Source of the DNA: Planctomycetota bacterium
GTDB taxonomy: Bacteria; Planctomycetota; UBA8742; UBA2392
DNA: 64,000 nucleotides
NCBI GenBank assembly: GCA_027493625.1
Contig: JAOSKM010000002.1
Coordinates: forward strand, 186,001 to 250,000
Direction of reading: 5' to 3'
Both the position numbers and the translations under genes were made by a program. Numbering within the stretch: position 1 is the stretch's first letter; every line of letters starts with the position of its first letter. The notes under the pieces are model-generated. The model did not search any database and was not told the DNA's origin. It was given only the letters and a program-made list of their open reading frames with translations. Shown piece by piece: positions 16,760 to 24,877 of the stretch.

Positions 16760-18494
16760 CCCAACCAGGCTCTGAAGTTGCGCTTCTGGGCGGCGCTCTG
16801 GCGTTTCAGCGGCTTTAGCTGCAGCTTGCCGGCCGGCTGCTTGCCCACCTTCAGCTTCGCGGTCACCAGCTTCTCGCGCCGGAACAACGTCAGTGTGCAC
16901 TCGCCGCCCGGCTTCAGCTCGCTCACACGCTCGTCGAAGCTGCCGGCGTCAACCTTGTGCCCGTCCAGCGCCAGCAGCTCGTCGCGCGGCTGCAGGCCTG
17001 CCTTGCGACCGGGGCCCTCGGCGTGCACGGCCGCGACCTGCAGGTGCCCGCCCTTCTTGCCTGTAGTGATGCCGAGCCAGGGTGAATCGCCCTGCTTGTC
17101 GCGGCTGAGCTCGAGGCCGTAGCAATCGAGAACTTCGTCGTAGCTGAGCTCTTTGGTGCCCCTGACGTGGTCGTTCCAGAAACGGGTGAACTTCACGCCG
17201 GCGACTTCCTCGCACAAGGCCTCCCAGGCGCCTTCGGGAAAGCCGGGCTTGGGCCAGCCGTAGCGCTGGTTCGCGAGGCGCATCACGTCATCCAGGCTGC
17301 GCTTGCCGTCCGTGGCGTTGCGGATCCTCGCGTCCAGCAGCAGGCCGACCTGCGCGCCGCGGCTGTAGTAGCTCACGCCCGTGTTCAGGAAGTTCTCGTC
17401 GGCCATGTACAGCTTGGTCCAGGCCAGCCAGCTGGATTCCTCGAGGCTCATGACTTTTCGGCCGGGGCGGCTGTCTTCGCGCTCGATGGTCTCGGCGAAC
17501 GACTTCAGCACCGCGTCGGGCTTGCAGACGCCGGCGCGGGCGACCCACAGGCGCTCGTAGTACTGGGTCATGCCCTCCATGATCCAGAGCGCGCGTGTGT
17601 GCTGTTCTGTGCGGTAATCAAACGGCCCGAGAACTTTGGGGCGTATGCGCTTGACGTTCCAGACATGGAAGAACTCGTGGCTGACCAGCCTGATGAACTT
17701 CTGGTAATCGTCTTCCTTCTTGAACTGCCAGCTGTTCCAGCCACACACGCAGCTGTTCAGGTGCTCGAGGCCGCCGCCGGAATCGGGCGTGATGTGGTGG
17801 ATGAACAGGTAGTAGTCGTAGGGCAGGCCGCCGAAGTTCTTGGCCTGTGTCTCCACGATCTTGCGGGTGTCCTCCACGATGCGCGCGGCATCGAAGTTGC
17901 CGTAGCCGTAAAAGGCCACATCGTGGGTGATGCCGCGCACCTTGAAGCTGCGCACCTCGTGGGTGCCGATCTCGAAGGGCGTGTCGCCCAGCACGTCGTA
18001 GTCGTCCGTGGCCCAGGTGTTGGCCTCGCCCTTCACGGCCGGCAGCGAAGTCGCGACCTTCCAGCCCTTGAAGGGCCGGATGCAGACGGTATGCGCGGCC
18101 TTTGCCGGCAGGCCGTCGTGGCCCTCAATGTACGGCAGCAGGTTGGTGCCGAGAAAGAAGCCGTGGCTGTCGTCGAGGTGCGGCGTGCGCACGGACAGCT
18201 CGTCGGCGTAGTAGCTGAAGCGCGCGGTGGCGGCGCCTTGATGCCCGTCAGCTGATAGCGCTGCTTGTCGAGCAGCTCGACCTTGGCACCCGTGGCCTTG
18301 AAGGCGCTGACGTTCTTGCCGAACTCGCGAATCTTGTAGCTGCCGGGCGTCCAGGCCGGGAAAGCCAGCACGCAGGAATCGCCCACGTCGCGCACGTCCA
18401 CCTCGACCTCGAAGGTGTGCGAAGCCGGGTCCGGCATCGAAACGTTGTAGCGCAACGCCGGGATCGCAGTCTTGGATGCAGGTTTCTTCGCCAT
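16756..18494 (-). CDS. M61-family (glycyl aminopeptidase-like) metallopeptidase with PDZ domain, frameshifted
   Basis: ATG 18494, preceded by GGAGAC, opens the M61 N-terminal beta domain (YNVSMPDPASHTFEVEVDV, FPAWTPGSYKIREFGKNV). That frame turns to nonsense after YQLTGIKA, and the family sequence resumes in another frame with FSYYADELSVRTPHLDDSHG. One missing base within about 18228-18240, in a GGCGCC-rich stretch, explains it and gives 579 residues. The catalytic HEFFHVWNVKRIRP motif is near residue 272. A PDZ domain (WLGITTGKKGG ... AGLQPRDELLALDG) is near 450-530. No signal peptide is visible, so it is probably cytoplasmic. Confidence 0.85.
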
Positions 18495-18531
18495 AGCAGT
18501 CTCCGCGCGGATGTTAGCAGGAGCGTCGGAC

Positions 18532-18632
18532 GGTGACATGGGCGTCTTCGCCCGTGTCACCGGTCGACGAAGCTATCCGCATTCGACTCGCCGGGCGAGA
18601 CGCCCGGCTGACGCATCGACGGGTCGTCGATG
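18532..18632. repeat. Three consecutive hairpins
   Basis: The gap between the M61 gene and the next gene contains GGTGACATGGGCG/CGCCCGTGTCACC (18532-18561), GCCGGGCG-AGA-CGCCCGGC (18590-18608) and CATCGAC/GTCGATG (18614-18632). The last two stems are perfect and the first has one G-T type mismatch. The cluster looks like a compound REP element and may terminate transcription of the membrane-protein gene downstream on the minus strand. Confidence 0.6.
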
Positions 18633-18653
18633 TCACCCGACCAGATCCCGCTG

Positions 18654-19142
18654 CTACATGAAGAAGCGGATGCCGCGGGTGCCGGCTACGGCGCCGGCTA
18701 CGGTTACGAGGCTGAGCGTGAGCAGCACCACGTGCATGAGGTGCAGCTTGCGGAAGGTGCCGTCCGGGTCGCGCTGGGCCATCTCCTTGAACTTGCGGTG
18801 CAGCACCAGCGGCTCCAGCACGAACAGCACCACGGTGAAGATCACCCACACCAGCACCATTGCGTGCATCCACCAGAAGCGCGGCTGCAGGAAGCGATCC
18901 CAGGCGCCCAGGAAATGCACCATGTAGAAGCCCGACGCGCCGGTGACCAGGGTGGTGATCTTGGCCTGCAGCGAGAAACGGCCTTCGAGTTTCTCGAACA
19001 GCTCCATGCGCCTGTCGGCCTCGGGCATGCGGCGCAGGGCCGGGATCAGCACGGTGGTCACGAAGGCAACGCCGCCGATCCACGCCACCACGCCCAGCAC
19101 ATGCAGGGCCCGCGCGATCACAAACAAGTCAAACGCATCCAT
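18654..19142 (-). CDS. Four-helix integral membrane protein, CopD/DUF2269-like
   Basis: The 162-residue protein has four predicted membrane helices, around residues 8-32, 58-80, 88-112 and 135-158. Histidines lie in the first helix (ARALHVLGVVAWIGGVAFVTT), the third (WWMHAMVLVWVIF) and near the fourth (LHLMHVVLL). The VLGVVAWIGG pattern resembles CopD-like and DUF2269 membrane proteins, which may bind haem or copper through such histidines. No assignment beyond that is justified. It lies between aat and the M61 gene, without overlap. Confidence 0.65.
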   Translation of the reverse strand: MDAFDLFVIARALHVLGVVAWIGGVAFVTTVLIPALRRMPEADRRMELFEKLEGRFSLQAKITTLVTGASGFYMVHFLGAWDRFLQPRFWWMHAMVLVWVIFTVVLFVLEPLVLHRKFKEMAQRDPDGTFRKLHLMHVVLLTLSLVTVAGAVAGTRGIRFFM

Positions 19143-19187
19143 GAGCGGATAGTAGCGTCACGGCCGTGCCGTGGCGAGTTCACTGTC

Positions 19188-19865
19188 CTAGGTCCAATGC
19201 CCGCGGCGGGTGGGGACCTGCAGGGCGATCTCCAGCCGCTGCAGGTATTCAGCGCGGGGGATCAGCCGGGCGCCGAAGCGCTCCAGGTGCGCGGTGTGGA
19301 CCTGGGCGTCGATGAAGTGGAACTCCCACTCCGTAAGCTTGGCCACCAGGGCGGCGAAGGCGACCTTGCTGGCGTCGGGCTCAAGGGCGAACATCGACTC
19401 GCCGAAGTAGGCGGCGCCCAGCGACACGCCGTACACGCCGCCCACCAGCTTGCCCTCCAGCCAGGCTTCCGCGCAATGGGCGAAGCCGAGCTGGTGCAGC
19501 TCGGTGTAGGCCTTCACCATCGGCTTGCTGATCCAGGTGCCGCGCTGGCCCGGGCGCTTTACTTTGGCGCAGCCGGCGATTACGCCCGCGAAGTCGGTGT
19601 CGAAGCGGATTTCGTAACGGCCTTTGCGGATGCTCTGGCGCAGGCTGCGTGACAGCTTCAGCTCGGCGGGAAACAGCACCATGCGCGGGTCCGGGCTGAA
19701 CCAGAGCATCGGCCAGCCACGGTGCGGCCAGGGGAAGATGCCCAGCGCGTAGGCCGTAAGCAGACGCTCGGCCGAAAGGTCGCCGCCCACAGCCAGCAAA
19801 CCATCAGGCTCCGCCAGGGAGGGGTCCGGAAACGCAATTTCCTCAGGCAGCTCATACACCGGCAT
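19188..19865 (-). CDS. aat: Leucyl/phenylalanyl-tRNA--protein transferase
   Basis: The start MPVYELPEEIAFPDPSLA at ATG 19865 matches the usual beginning of this family; a longer open frame upstream has no family similarity. The 225-residue protein has GLLAVGGDLS, GIFPWP, WFSPDPRMVLFP, the GTWI motif, the FAHCAEAW segment and FGESMF, all standard for Aat. The enzyme transfers Leu or Phe from tRNA to N-terminal Lys or Arg of proteins, marking them for ClpS/ClpAP degradation. Length is typical. Confidence 0.95.
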   Translation of the reverse strand: MPVYELPEEIAFPDPSLAEPDGLLAVGGDLSAERLLTAYALGIFPWPHRGWPMLWFSPDPRMVLFPAELKLSRSLRQSIRKGRYEIRFDTDFAGVIAGCAKVKRPGQRGTWISKPMVKAYTELHQLGFAHCAEAWLEGKLVGGVYGVSLGAAYFGESMFALEPDASKVAFAALVAKLTEWEFHFIDAQVHTAHLERFGARLIPRAEYLQRLEIALQVPTRRGHWT

Positions 19866-19954
19866 CAGCACAATGTAGCCGCGGAAAACCCGGAGGCCAT
19901 GCGGCGGCGGGTTGCGCCACGACGGTCCACAAGAACCGAAAAGCAACTGCGGTA

Positions 19955-20003
19955 AACCACGAAGGGCCACGAAGAAAGGCGGGTGGCGTCTGGCTTCGTG
20001 GTG
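19955..20003. repeat. CCACGAAG inverted repeat element
   Basis: ACCACGAAG at 19956-19964 is inverted as CTTCGTGGT at 19994-20002, with another GGCCACGAAG copy between them. Similar CCACGAAGG...CTTCGTGG elements recur in environmental genomes. It sits between the divergent aat and lipoprotein genes and probably forms a hairpin in RNA. Confidence 0.55.
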
Positions 20004-20038
20004 AACAGGTTTTTGTAGTTGCCAGTAGTACTGATAGG

Positions 20039-20716
20039 ATGTCGCAGATGAGGCTTCTGACTCTATTAATTTTGGCGGTGACGCCGCTGGTTGGCTGCGC
20101 CACCACCGTCCACAGGAACGTCTGGTTTGATGAGGACGGGGGCGTGATGCGTGCCGCGCCGCCGGCCGAGTCGAAACTGCCGGCGGCCCGGGCGGATTCC
20201 TTCGCCAGCGTGCGTGCCGGCCTGCGTGTCAGCACGGAAGAGGACGTACTGGGGCAACCGAGTCTGATGGTACAGGCGGTTGATTGGCCGCAGCCGCTGA
20301 ATCCGGAGCCGCTGGACCTGGACGTGATTGTGCGAGTGGACGGCGAGCCCGGCAGCTGGATCGGCGGGGTGCGCCTGCTTCGGAACTACCGGCCGCTTAA
20401 CGTGCCGGAGGGCACGGCCACCCACTTGAGACTGCACGAGCTTGACTGGACAGGGAAAACGCTGAAGGCCGATGAAGAGAACCACCTGACCGGCGATCCG
20501 GATACCCCGCGTGTGGTTGCCGATGTGTACCTCGAGTACTGGTGGGTAGGCCGCGAATACGTGAGCGGCGACAAGTGGTACTACATCATCCAGTTCCGCT
20601 CCCGGTTGGTTTCTGAACACGCGGAGTGGGAAGTGTCAGACAGCGAGCTGGAACTGGAGGGTTCCGGCGGCCTGAAGCTCACCGTGCCGCTGTTTCGGCA
20701 AGCAGAGTCGGACTGA
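20039..20716 (+). CDS. Lipoprotein of unknown function
   Basis: The 225-residue protein has a short charged start and a hydrophobic stretch (LLTLLILAVTPLVGC) ending in the lipobox LVGC, so a lipid-anchored Cys is expected at about residue 20. A second ATG at 20048 would also fit. The mature part is beta-rich, with WWVGREYVSGDKWYYIIQFRSRL near the C-terminus. No domain was recognised. It stands alone upstream of tpiA with a 200-base gap. Confidence 0.75.
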   Translation: MSQMRLLTLLILAVTPLVGCATTVHRNVWFDEDGGVMRAAPPAESKLPAARADSFASVRAGLRVSTEEDVLGQPSLMVQAVDWPQPLNPEPLDLDVIVRVDGEPGSWIGGVRLLRNYRPLNVPEGTATHLRLHELDWTGKTLKADEENHLTGDPDTPRVVADVYLEYWWVGREYVSGDKWYYIIQFRSRLVSEHAEWEVSDSELELEGSGGLKLTVPLFRQAESD

Positions 20717-20916
20717 GCGGTTCAAGGCAGGCACCTGCGGGCGTAACTGGAGCCGGCAGCGGAAGTTGCCGGGTTTTCGCCTAGGGCTTCCCGAGCTGCC
20801 GCTTGGGGCACCAAATCCGGTGGTTGACGAATCGCACAAACCAGCTTGTGCCCGTACTTTACAGGGCCTAGGCCGGTGTTACCGTGTTTCGCCCGTTTCG
20901 GCGGGAAGGGGCTAAT

Positions 20917-21636
20917 TTGCCGAAGATCGTTGCCGCCAACTGGAAGATGAATTTGAGGCGGCAGTCGGCCGTGGAGTTGGCTTCGGCTTTGAAATCTGAC
21001 GGGCGGAATTGCTGGCTGTTTCCGGCCTTTCCGCACCTGGCGCCGTTGCACGACGCGCTGATCGGCAGCGGGTTGAAGCTGGGCGCCCAGGACGTAAGCC
21101 CCGAGCCCGACGGCGCCTGCACAGGCGACGTCAGCGCGGAAATGCTGGCCGACACGGGCTGCACGCTGGTGCTGGTCGGCCACAGCGAGCGCAGGCTCGG
21201 CCACGGCGAAAACGCCGAGCTGCTGGCGCGCAAGCTGAAACGCGCGCTGGAAGTAGGCTTGAAGCCGCTCTACTGCGTGGGCGAAACGCTGGAGCAGCGC
21301 AAGGCCGGCGCGGCGCAGGCAGTGGTGAAGGAACACCTGGCCACGCTGGCCGGGATGGAAAGAATCGCCGCGGTAGCCTACGAGCCGGTCTGGGCGATCG
21401 GCACGGGCGAAACCGCGACACCGGGGCAGGCGGCAGAGATGCACGCCTTTATCCGGGAAGAATTGAAGAAGCTGGGTTTGAACAACCTGCCCATCCTGTA
21501 CGGGGGCAGTGTCAAACCCGACAACGCGCTTGAGCTGATGTCGCAGCCGGATGTTGACGGCGTGCTGGTCGGCGGCGCGAGCCTGGAACTGACAAGCCTG
21601 CGGGCGATTGACGACGCAGCAAGGGAGATCAAATGA
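20917..21636 (+). CDS. tpiA: Triosephosphate isomerase
   Basis: The TTG at 20917 is preferred because AGGGG lies just upstream and the product then begins LPKIVAANWKMN, as in other family members; a GTG at 20884 would add eleven unsupported residues. The 239-residue protein has the catalytic Lys in NWKMN, the catalytic His in VGHSERR, the catalytic Glu in YEPVWAIGTG and the phosphate loop YGGSVKPDN. It interconverts glyceraldehyde-3-phosphate and dihydroxyacetone phosphate in glycolysis. Its stop overlaps the secG start (ATGA), heading a compact housekeeping operon. Confidence 0.95.
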   Translation: MPKIVAANWKMNLRRQSAVELASALKSDGRNCWLFPAFPHLAPLHDALIGSGLKLGAQDVSPEPDGACTGDVSAEMLADTGCTLVLVGHSERRLGHGENAELLARKLKRALEVGLKPLYCVGETLEQRKAGAAQAVVKEHLATLAGMERIAAVAYEPVWAIGTGETATPGQAAEMHAFIREELKKLGLNNLPILYGGSVKPDNALELMSQPDVDGVLVGGASLELTSLRAIDDAAREIK

Positions 21637-21953
21637 CACTGGCCGCCGCAAACCCCACCCTGCTTACGATTCTTGCCATCGTGTTCGTGATCAACGCCGT
21701 GGCACTGGTCGTGTTCGTGCTGTTCCGCCAGAGCGACGCCGGCGGCATCGGCGCGGCTTTCGGCGGCGGCGAGGGCGGCGGTGCCTTCGGCACCAAGGGC
21801 CAGGCCGTGGTGGACAAGGTCATCACCTTCATGGGCGGCACCTTCATCGTGCTGGCCCTGGTGTTCAGCCTGGTCAGCACCGGCGGCACCAAGTCCGACG
21901 TCAAGGGCCTGGACGAAACGCAGGAAGAACAGCCCGCCGACGGAGGCGAATAA
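21633..21953 (+). CDS. secG: Preprotein translocase subunit SecG
   Basis: The 106-residue protein overlaps tpiA by four bases. It has two membrane helices (LLTILAIVFVINAVALVVFVLF and FMGGTFIVLALVFSLVS) joined by the typical Gly-rich cytoplasmic loop, GGGEGGGAFGTKG. The C-terminus is an acidic tail. SecG is the small accessory subunit of the SecYEG channel. The tpiA-secG pairing is common in bacteria, which adds support. Confidence 0.92.
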   Translation: MTLAAANPTLLTILAIVFVINAVALVVFVLFRQSDAGGIGAAFGGGEGGGAFGTKGQAVVDKVITFMGGTFIVLALVFSLVSTGGTKSDVKGLDETQEEQPADGGE

Positions 21954-22835
21954 GTGCCGTACGGAATGACCGGCTTCGGCCGCGCGACCGCCCAGCACCC
22001 GGGAGGCGCGCTGACCGTCGAGTTGAAGTCGGTGAACAACCGCTTCCTGAAAGTGTCGCTGCGGCTGCCGGATCTGCTCAATGAGCTGGAGTCGGAGCTG
22101 GAGGCGGCAATTCGCGCCAAGCTGCAGCGCGGCTCGGTGTACGCCAACATCCAGCTCGAGCGCGGGCAGCGCGGAACCAGCTACAGCCTGAATGAGCCCC
22201 TGCTGCGCGACTGGCTGCCGCGCCTGCAGAAGCTGGCCGCCGAGGCAGGCAGTGCCGCGCCCGAGTTCAGGGACCTGCTGGCCATGCCGGGCGTGGTGCT
22301 GGAAGAATCCGAAAAACTGGAGCTCGACGAGCAGTTGAAGCAGGCCGCGCTGGGCGCCATGGATGAAGCACTGAAGGGTCTGCTGGAAATGCGCGCTAAA
22401 GAAGGCGCGGCGCTGATGACCGACATGACGACACGGGTGGCCCTGGTGGCGACCCACGCCAAAGAGGTCGAGAAGCGCGCGCCGCAGGTGGTGGAAGAAT
22501 ACCGCGACAAGCTGAGGGCGCGCATCGACAAGCTGATGGCCGACAGCGGCCAGAAACTCGAGCCCGCGGAGCTGGTGAAGGAAGTCGCCTTCTTCGCGGA
22601 TCGCTGCGACATCACGGAAGAGACCACGCGCCTGGCCCACCACTGCGAGCAGTTCCAGCAGGTGATCGCGGGCAAGGGCGAGGTGGGGCGCAGGCTGGAT
22701 TTCATCGCGCAGGAAATGCTGCGCGAGACCAACACGATCGCCAGCAAGGCCAACGACGCCGAGCTGGCAACGATCGCGGTGGCCATGAAGTCGGAGATCG
22801 AAAAGATCAAGGAACAGGTGCAGAACCTCGAATGA
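21954..22835 (+). CDS. yicC: YicC/YloC-family endoribonuclease
   Basis: Translation starts at GTG 21954, immediately after the secG stop codon. The 293-residue protein begins with the family hallmark YGMTGFGRA and has the N-terminal pattern LTVELKSVNNRFLKVSLRLP. The C-terminal domain contains RRLDFIAQEMLRETNTIASKANDAEL, also diagnostic. YicC-type proteins are stress-related endoribonucleases, and the gene is commonly found next to gmk, as here. Confidence 0.93.
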   Translation: MPYGMTGFGRATAQHPGGALTVELKSVNNRFLKVSLRLPDLLNELESELEAAIRAKLQRGSVYANIQLERGQRGTSYSLNEPLLRDWLPRLQKLAAEAGSAAPEFRDLLAMPGVVLEESEKLELDEQLKQAALGAMDEALKGLLEMRAKEGAALMTDMTTRVALVATHAKEVEKRAPQVVEEYRDKLRARIDKLMADSGQKLEPAELVKEVAFFADRCDITEETTRLAHHCEQFQQVIAGKGEVGRRLDFIAQEMLRETNTIASKANDAELATIAVAMKSEIEKIKEQVQNLE

Positions 22836-22838
22836 GGC

Positions 22839-22923
22839 GATTTTGGATTCTGGATTTTGGATTTTGGATTGCGTGCCGACACGCCACATCCAATCCAAAA
22901 TCTAAAATCCGAAATCCAAAATG
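22839..22923. repeat. A/T-rich GATTTTGGATT inverted repeat
   Basis: The gap between yicC and gmk is a hairpin whose left arm repeats TTTGGATT units (22839-22870) and whose right arm carries the complementary AATCCAAAATC units (22889-22923). Its base composition contrasts strongly with the surrounding GC-rich genes. Elements with this unit are scattered through many environmental genomes. It sits inside an operon, so transcription probably passes through it. Confidence 0.7.
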
Positions 22924-22924
22924 G

Positions 22925-23548
22925 ATGGAAGACTTACCGGGCATCCTTGTCGTGCTTTCCGGGCCCATGGGCGTCGGCAAGACGACCGTTGCCAACAAGC
23001 TGCTGGAGAAGGGCGGCTATCTGCGCTCGATCAGCGTCACCACAAGGGCGCCGCGCGGTGGCGAGGTGGATGGGGTGGATTACCGCTTCACCAGCGTCGA
23101 AGAGTTCGAGAGGCTGCGAGACGCGAACGAGCTGATCGAATACGCGCAGGTCGTTGGCAACTGGTACGGTACGCCGAAACAGCCCCTGCGCGAAGCTTTG
23201 AAAGCCGGCAAGGCGTTCCTGCTGGTGATCGACGTGAACGGCGGACAGCAGGTGCGCGGCAAGGGATATGACTCGGAGTTGATTTTTCTCGCGCCGCCCA
23301 GCAAAGAAGAACTGGTCAAGCGCCTCGAGGGCCGTCGCACCGAGGACGCCAAACAGCAGACCCTGCGACTGGAACGCGCGGACATGGAAATGCAGGTCGC
23401 GGCCGAGATCTACAACCACATCGTGGTCAACAAGGACCTCGATACCTGTGTTGAGGAAGTACACAGCCTGGTGCAGCAGGCCAGGCGCAAGTTACTGGAA
23501 CGCAAGCAGGCCGGCGAAACGTTGTATCCCGGCCTCGATCTGAGCTAG
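22925..23548 (+). CDS. gmk: Guanylate kinase
   Basis: The start at ATG 22925 lies right after the repeat element; the sequence between 22832 and this point is repeat, not protein. The 207-residue product has the P-loop GPMGVGKTTV, the GMP-binding SVTTRAPRGGEVDGVDYRF and the LVIDVNGGQQV segment in place of the usual DID.QG, followed by the lid region and the C-terminal YNHIVVNKDLD. It phosphorylates GMP to GDP. The Met in place of Ser in the P-loop (GPSG is usual) is a minor variant. Confidence 0.93.
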   Translation: MEDLPGILVVLSGPMGVGKTTVANKLLEKGGYLRSISVTTRAPRGGEVDGVDYRFTSVEEFERLRDANELIEYAQVVGNWYGTPKQPLREALKAGKAFLLVIDVNGGQQVRGKGYDSELIFLAPPSKEELVKRLEGRRTEDAKQQTLRLERADMEMQVAAEIYNHIVVNKDLDTCVEEVHSLVQQARRKLLERKQAGETLYPGLDLS

Positions 23549-23617
23549 AGGCCGGAGACCGGAGGTCAGAGGCCAGGGAAAAAGCAGTTCTCTGGCCTCC
23601 GACCTCTGACCTCTGGA
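23548..23617. repeat. GGTCAGAGGCCAG inverted repeat
   Basis: The short gap between gmk and rpoZ contains GGTCAGAGGCCAG (about 23563-23575) and its near-complement CTGGCCTCCGACC (23592-23604), followed by further CTCTGACCTCTGG units. It is a different repeat family from the one upstream of gmk. It may be a mobile palindromic element or a transcript-stabilising hairpin. Confidence 0.6.
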
Positions 23618-23637
23618 CTCTTAGAAACGGAGTGACC

Positions 23638-23877
23638 ATGGCATTTGCACTCGATTACCCGGAACTGGAAGGGCTTTACAGCATGGCCGGCGGCAAGTTC
23701 CGCCTCACCGTGCTGCTGCAGCGCCGCGTCAACGAACTGGTCGGCGGCATGCCGCGCCTGGTTCGCGTCGGCCAGCAGCACGAGAAAGACTTCATCTACA
23801 TCGCCGTCGAAGAGCTCAAGCGCGGGCTCATCAAGCTCGGCGAAGACAACGAGACGGTCATCAAGACCGGCAAGTAG
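23638..23877 (+). CDS. rpoZ: RNA polymerase omega subunit
   Basis: The 79-residue protein starts at ATG 23638 after GGAG; a GTG two codons upstream is also in frame. It contains the omega core GGKFRLTVLLQRRVNELVGG followed by LVRVGQQHEKDFIYIAVEELKRGLI. Omega assists assembly of the beta' subunit. The gene order gmk-rpoZ-coaBC is widely conserved, and coaC follows with no gap here. Confidence 0.9.
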   Translation: MAFALDYPELEGLYSMAGGKFRLTVLLQRRVNELVGGMPRLVRVGQQHEKDFIYIAVEELKRGLIKLGEDNETVIKTGK

Positions 23878-24447
23878 ATGGCTGATCGGCCGCACATCGT
23901 GATCGGCGTCTGCGGCAGCATCGCGGCGTTCAAGATCGCCGTGCTGCACAAGTATCTGCGTGACCACGCGGAGGTGACCGTCGCGATGACGCCCTCCGCG
24001 ACGCAGTTTGTGGGGCCGCAGACCTTCCTGGCGCTCACCGGCAACCCGGTGATCACCAGCCTGTGGGAGCCCACGCACAGCAAGCCAAAGCACATCGACC
24101 TCGCCGACGAGCTTGACCTGCTGCTGATCGCGCCCGCCACGGCCAACATCCTGGCCAAGGCGGCCCACGGCATCGCCGACGAGCCGGTCAGCACGCTGAT
24201 CATGTCGAGCCTGCCCGACGAAAAGCCGATCGTGTTCGCGCCGGCCATGAACACCCGCATGTGGAAGAACCCGGCCACGGTTGAAAACGTGAAAACCCTG
24301 CGCGAGAGGGGCTACCATTTCATTGAGCCCGACACTGGCGACCTAGCCTGCGGCTGGCAGGGTGAAGGCCGCCTGGCAGAGCCGCAAGTTATTGCCAAGC
24401 AAGTGTTTAGGCTGCTGAAATTGGACGTTCCGGACACCGTGGGGTAG
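23878..24447 (+). CDS. coaC: Phosphopantothenoylcysteine decarboxylase, stand-alone CoaC
   Basis: The gene begins on the base after the rpoZ stop codon. The 189-residue flavoprotein has IGVCGSIAAFK at the start, LLIAPATANILAKAAHGIADE in the FMN-binding region, the catalytic PAMNTRMW motif and the CGWQGEGRLAEP loop. It decarboxylates phosphopantothenoylcysteine in coenzyme A synthesis. Most bacteria fuse it to the CoaB synthetase, but here the protein ends after the decarboxylase domain, so a separate coaB must lie elsewhere. Confidence 0.92.
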   Translation: MADRPHIVIGVCGSIAAFKIAVLHKYLRDHAEVTVAMTPSATQFVGPQTFLALTGNPVITSLWEPTHSKPKHIDLADELDLLLIAPATANILAKAAHGIADEPVSTLIMSSLPDEKPIVFAPAMNTRMWKNPATVENVKTLRERGYHFIEPDTGDLACGWQGEGRLAEPQVIAKQVFRLLKLDVPDTVG

Positions 24448-24475
24448 ACTGTCGGTAAAGGACACGGAAATCGCA

Positions 24476-24871
24476 GTGGAACTCACCGATAAACGCACGC
24501 TGAAGTTCATCGACGATCATCGTCGCGGCCGCCTGGACCTGCTCGAGGAGTATGAACTCGCACCTTGGGCGGCAATGTACGCCGCGCTGCACCACTTCGG
24601 TTACCCGAACAACAAGATTCCCGAGGGCAAACAGAGCACCTTCAGCTACGTGTTCAACACGGCCTACGACGGCCTGTACATCGAGCTGTCGGACTTCAAA
24701 GCGTTCATCACGGTGCACCTGCTGTACACGGACGTCGCGGGCGAAGAGATGGCCCAGAAGCACCGCGAGGAAATGCGCCGCGCGGCCGAAGATCTGATCG
24801 AGACCCTGAAGCAGCCGGTTGACCACTTCGGCACCCTGTTCGACCCGATGAATCCCACCTTTACCGAGTAG
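24476..24871 (+). CDS. Conserved-looking small protein of unknown function
   Basis: The 131-residue product starts at GTG 24476. It is mixed alpha/beta, with FGYPNNKIPEGKQSTFSYVF in the centre and an amphipathic helix AQKHREEMRRAAEDLIETLKQ near the end. No signal peptide or membrane segment is present. It may belong to the coaC operon, the gap being 28 bases. I do not recognise the family. Confidence 0.65.
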   Translation: MELTDKRTLKFIDDHRRGRLDLLEEYELAPWAAMYAALHHFGYPNNKIPEGKQSTFSYVFNTAYDGLYIELSDFKAFITVHLLYTDVAGEEMAQKHREEMRRAAEDLIETLKQPVDHFGTLFDPMNPTFTE

Positions 24872-24877
24872 CGCTGG

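Noticed and set aside
22832-22924. N-terminal extension of guanylate kinase (31 residues)
   Set aside because: The translated segment is entirely the A/T-rich palindromic repeat, and family similarity begins after Met at 22925.
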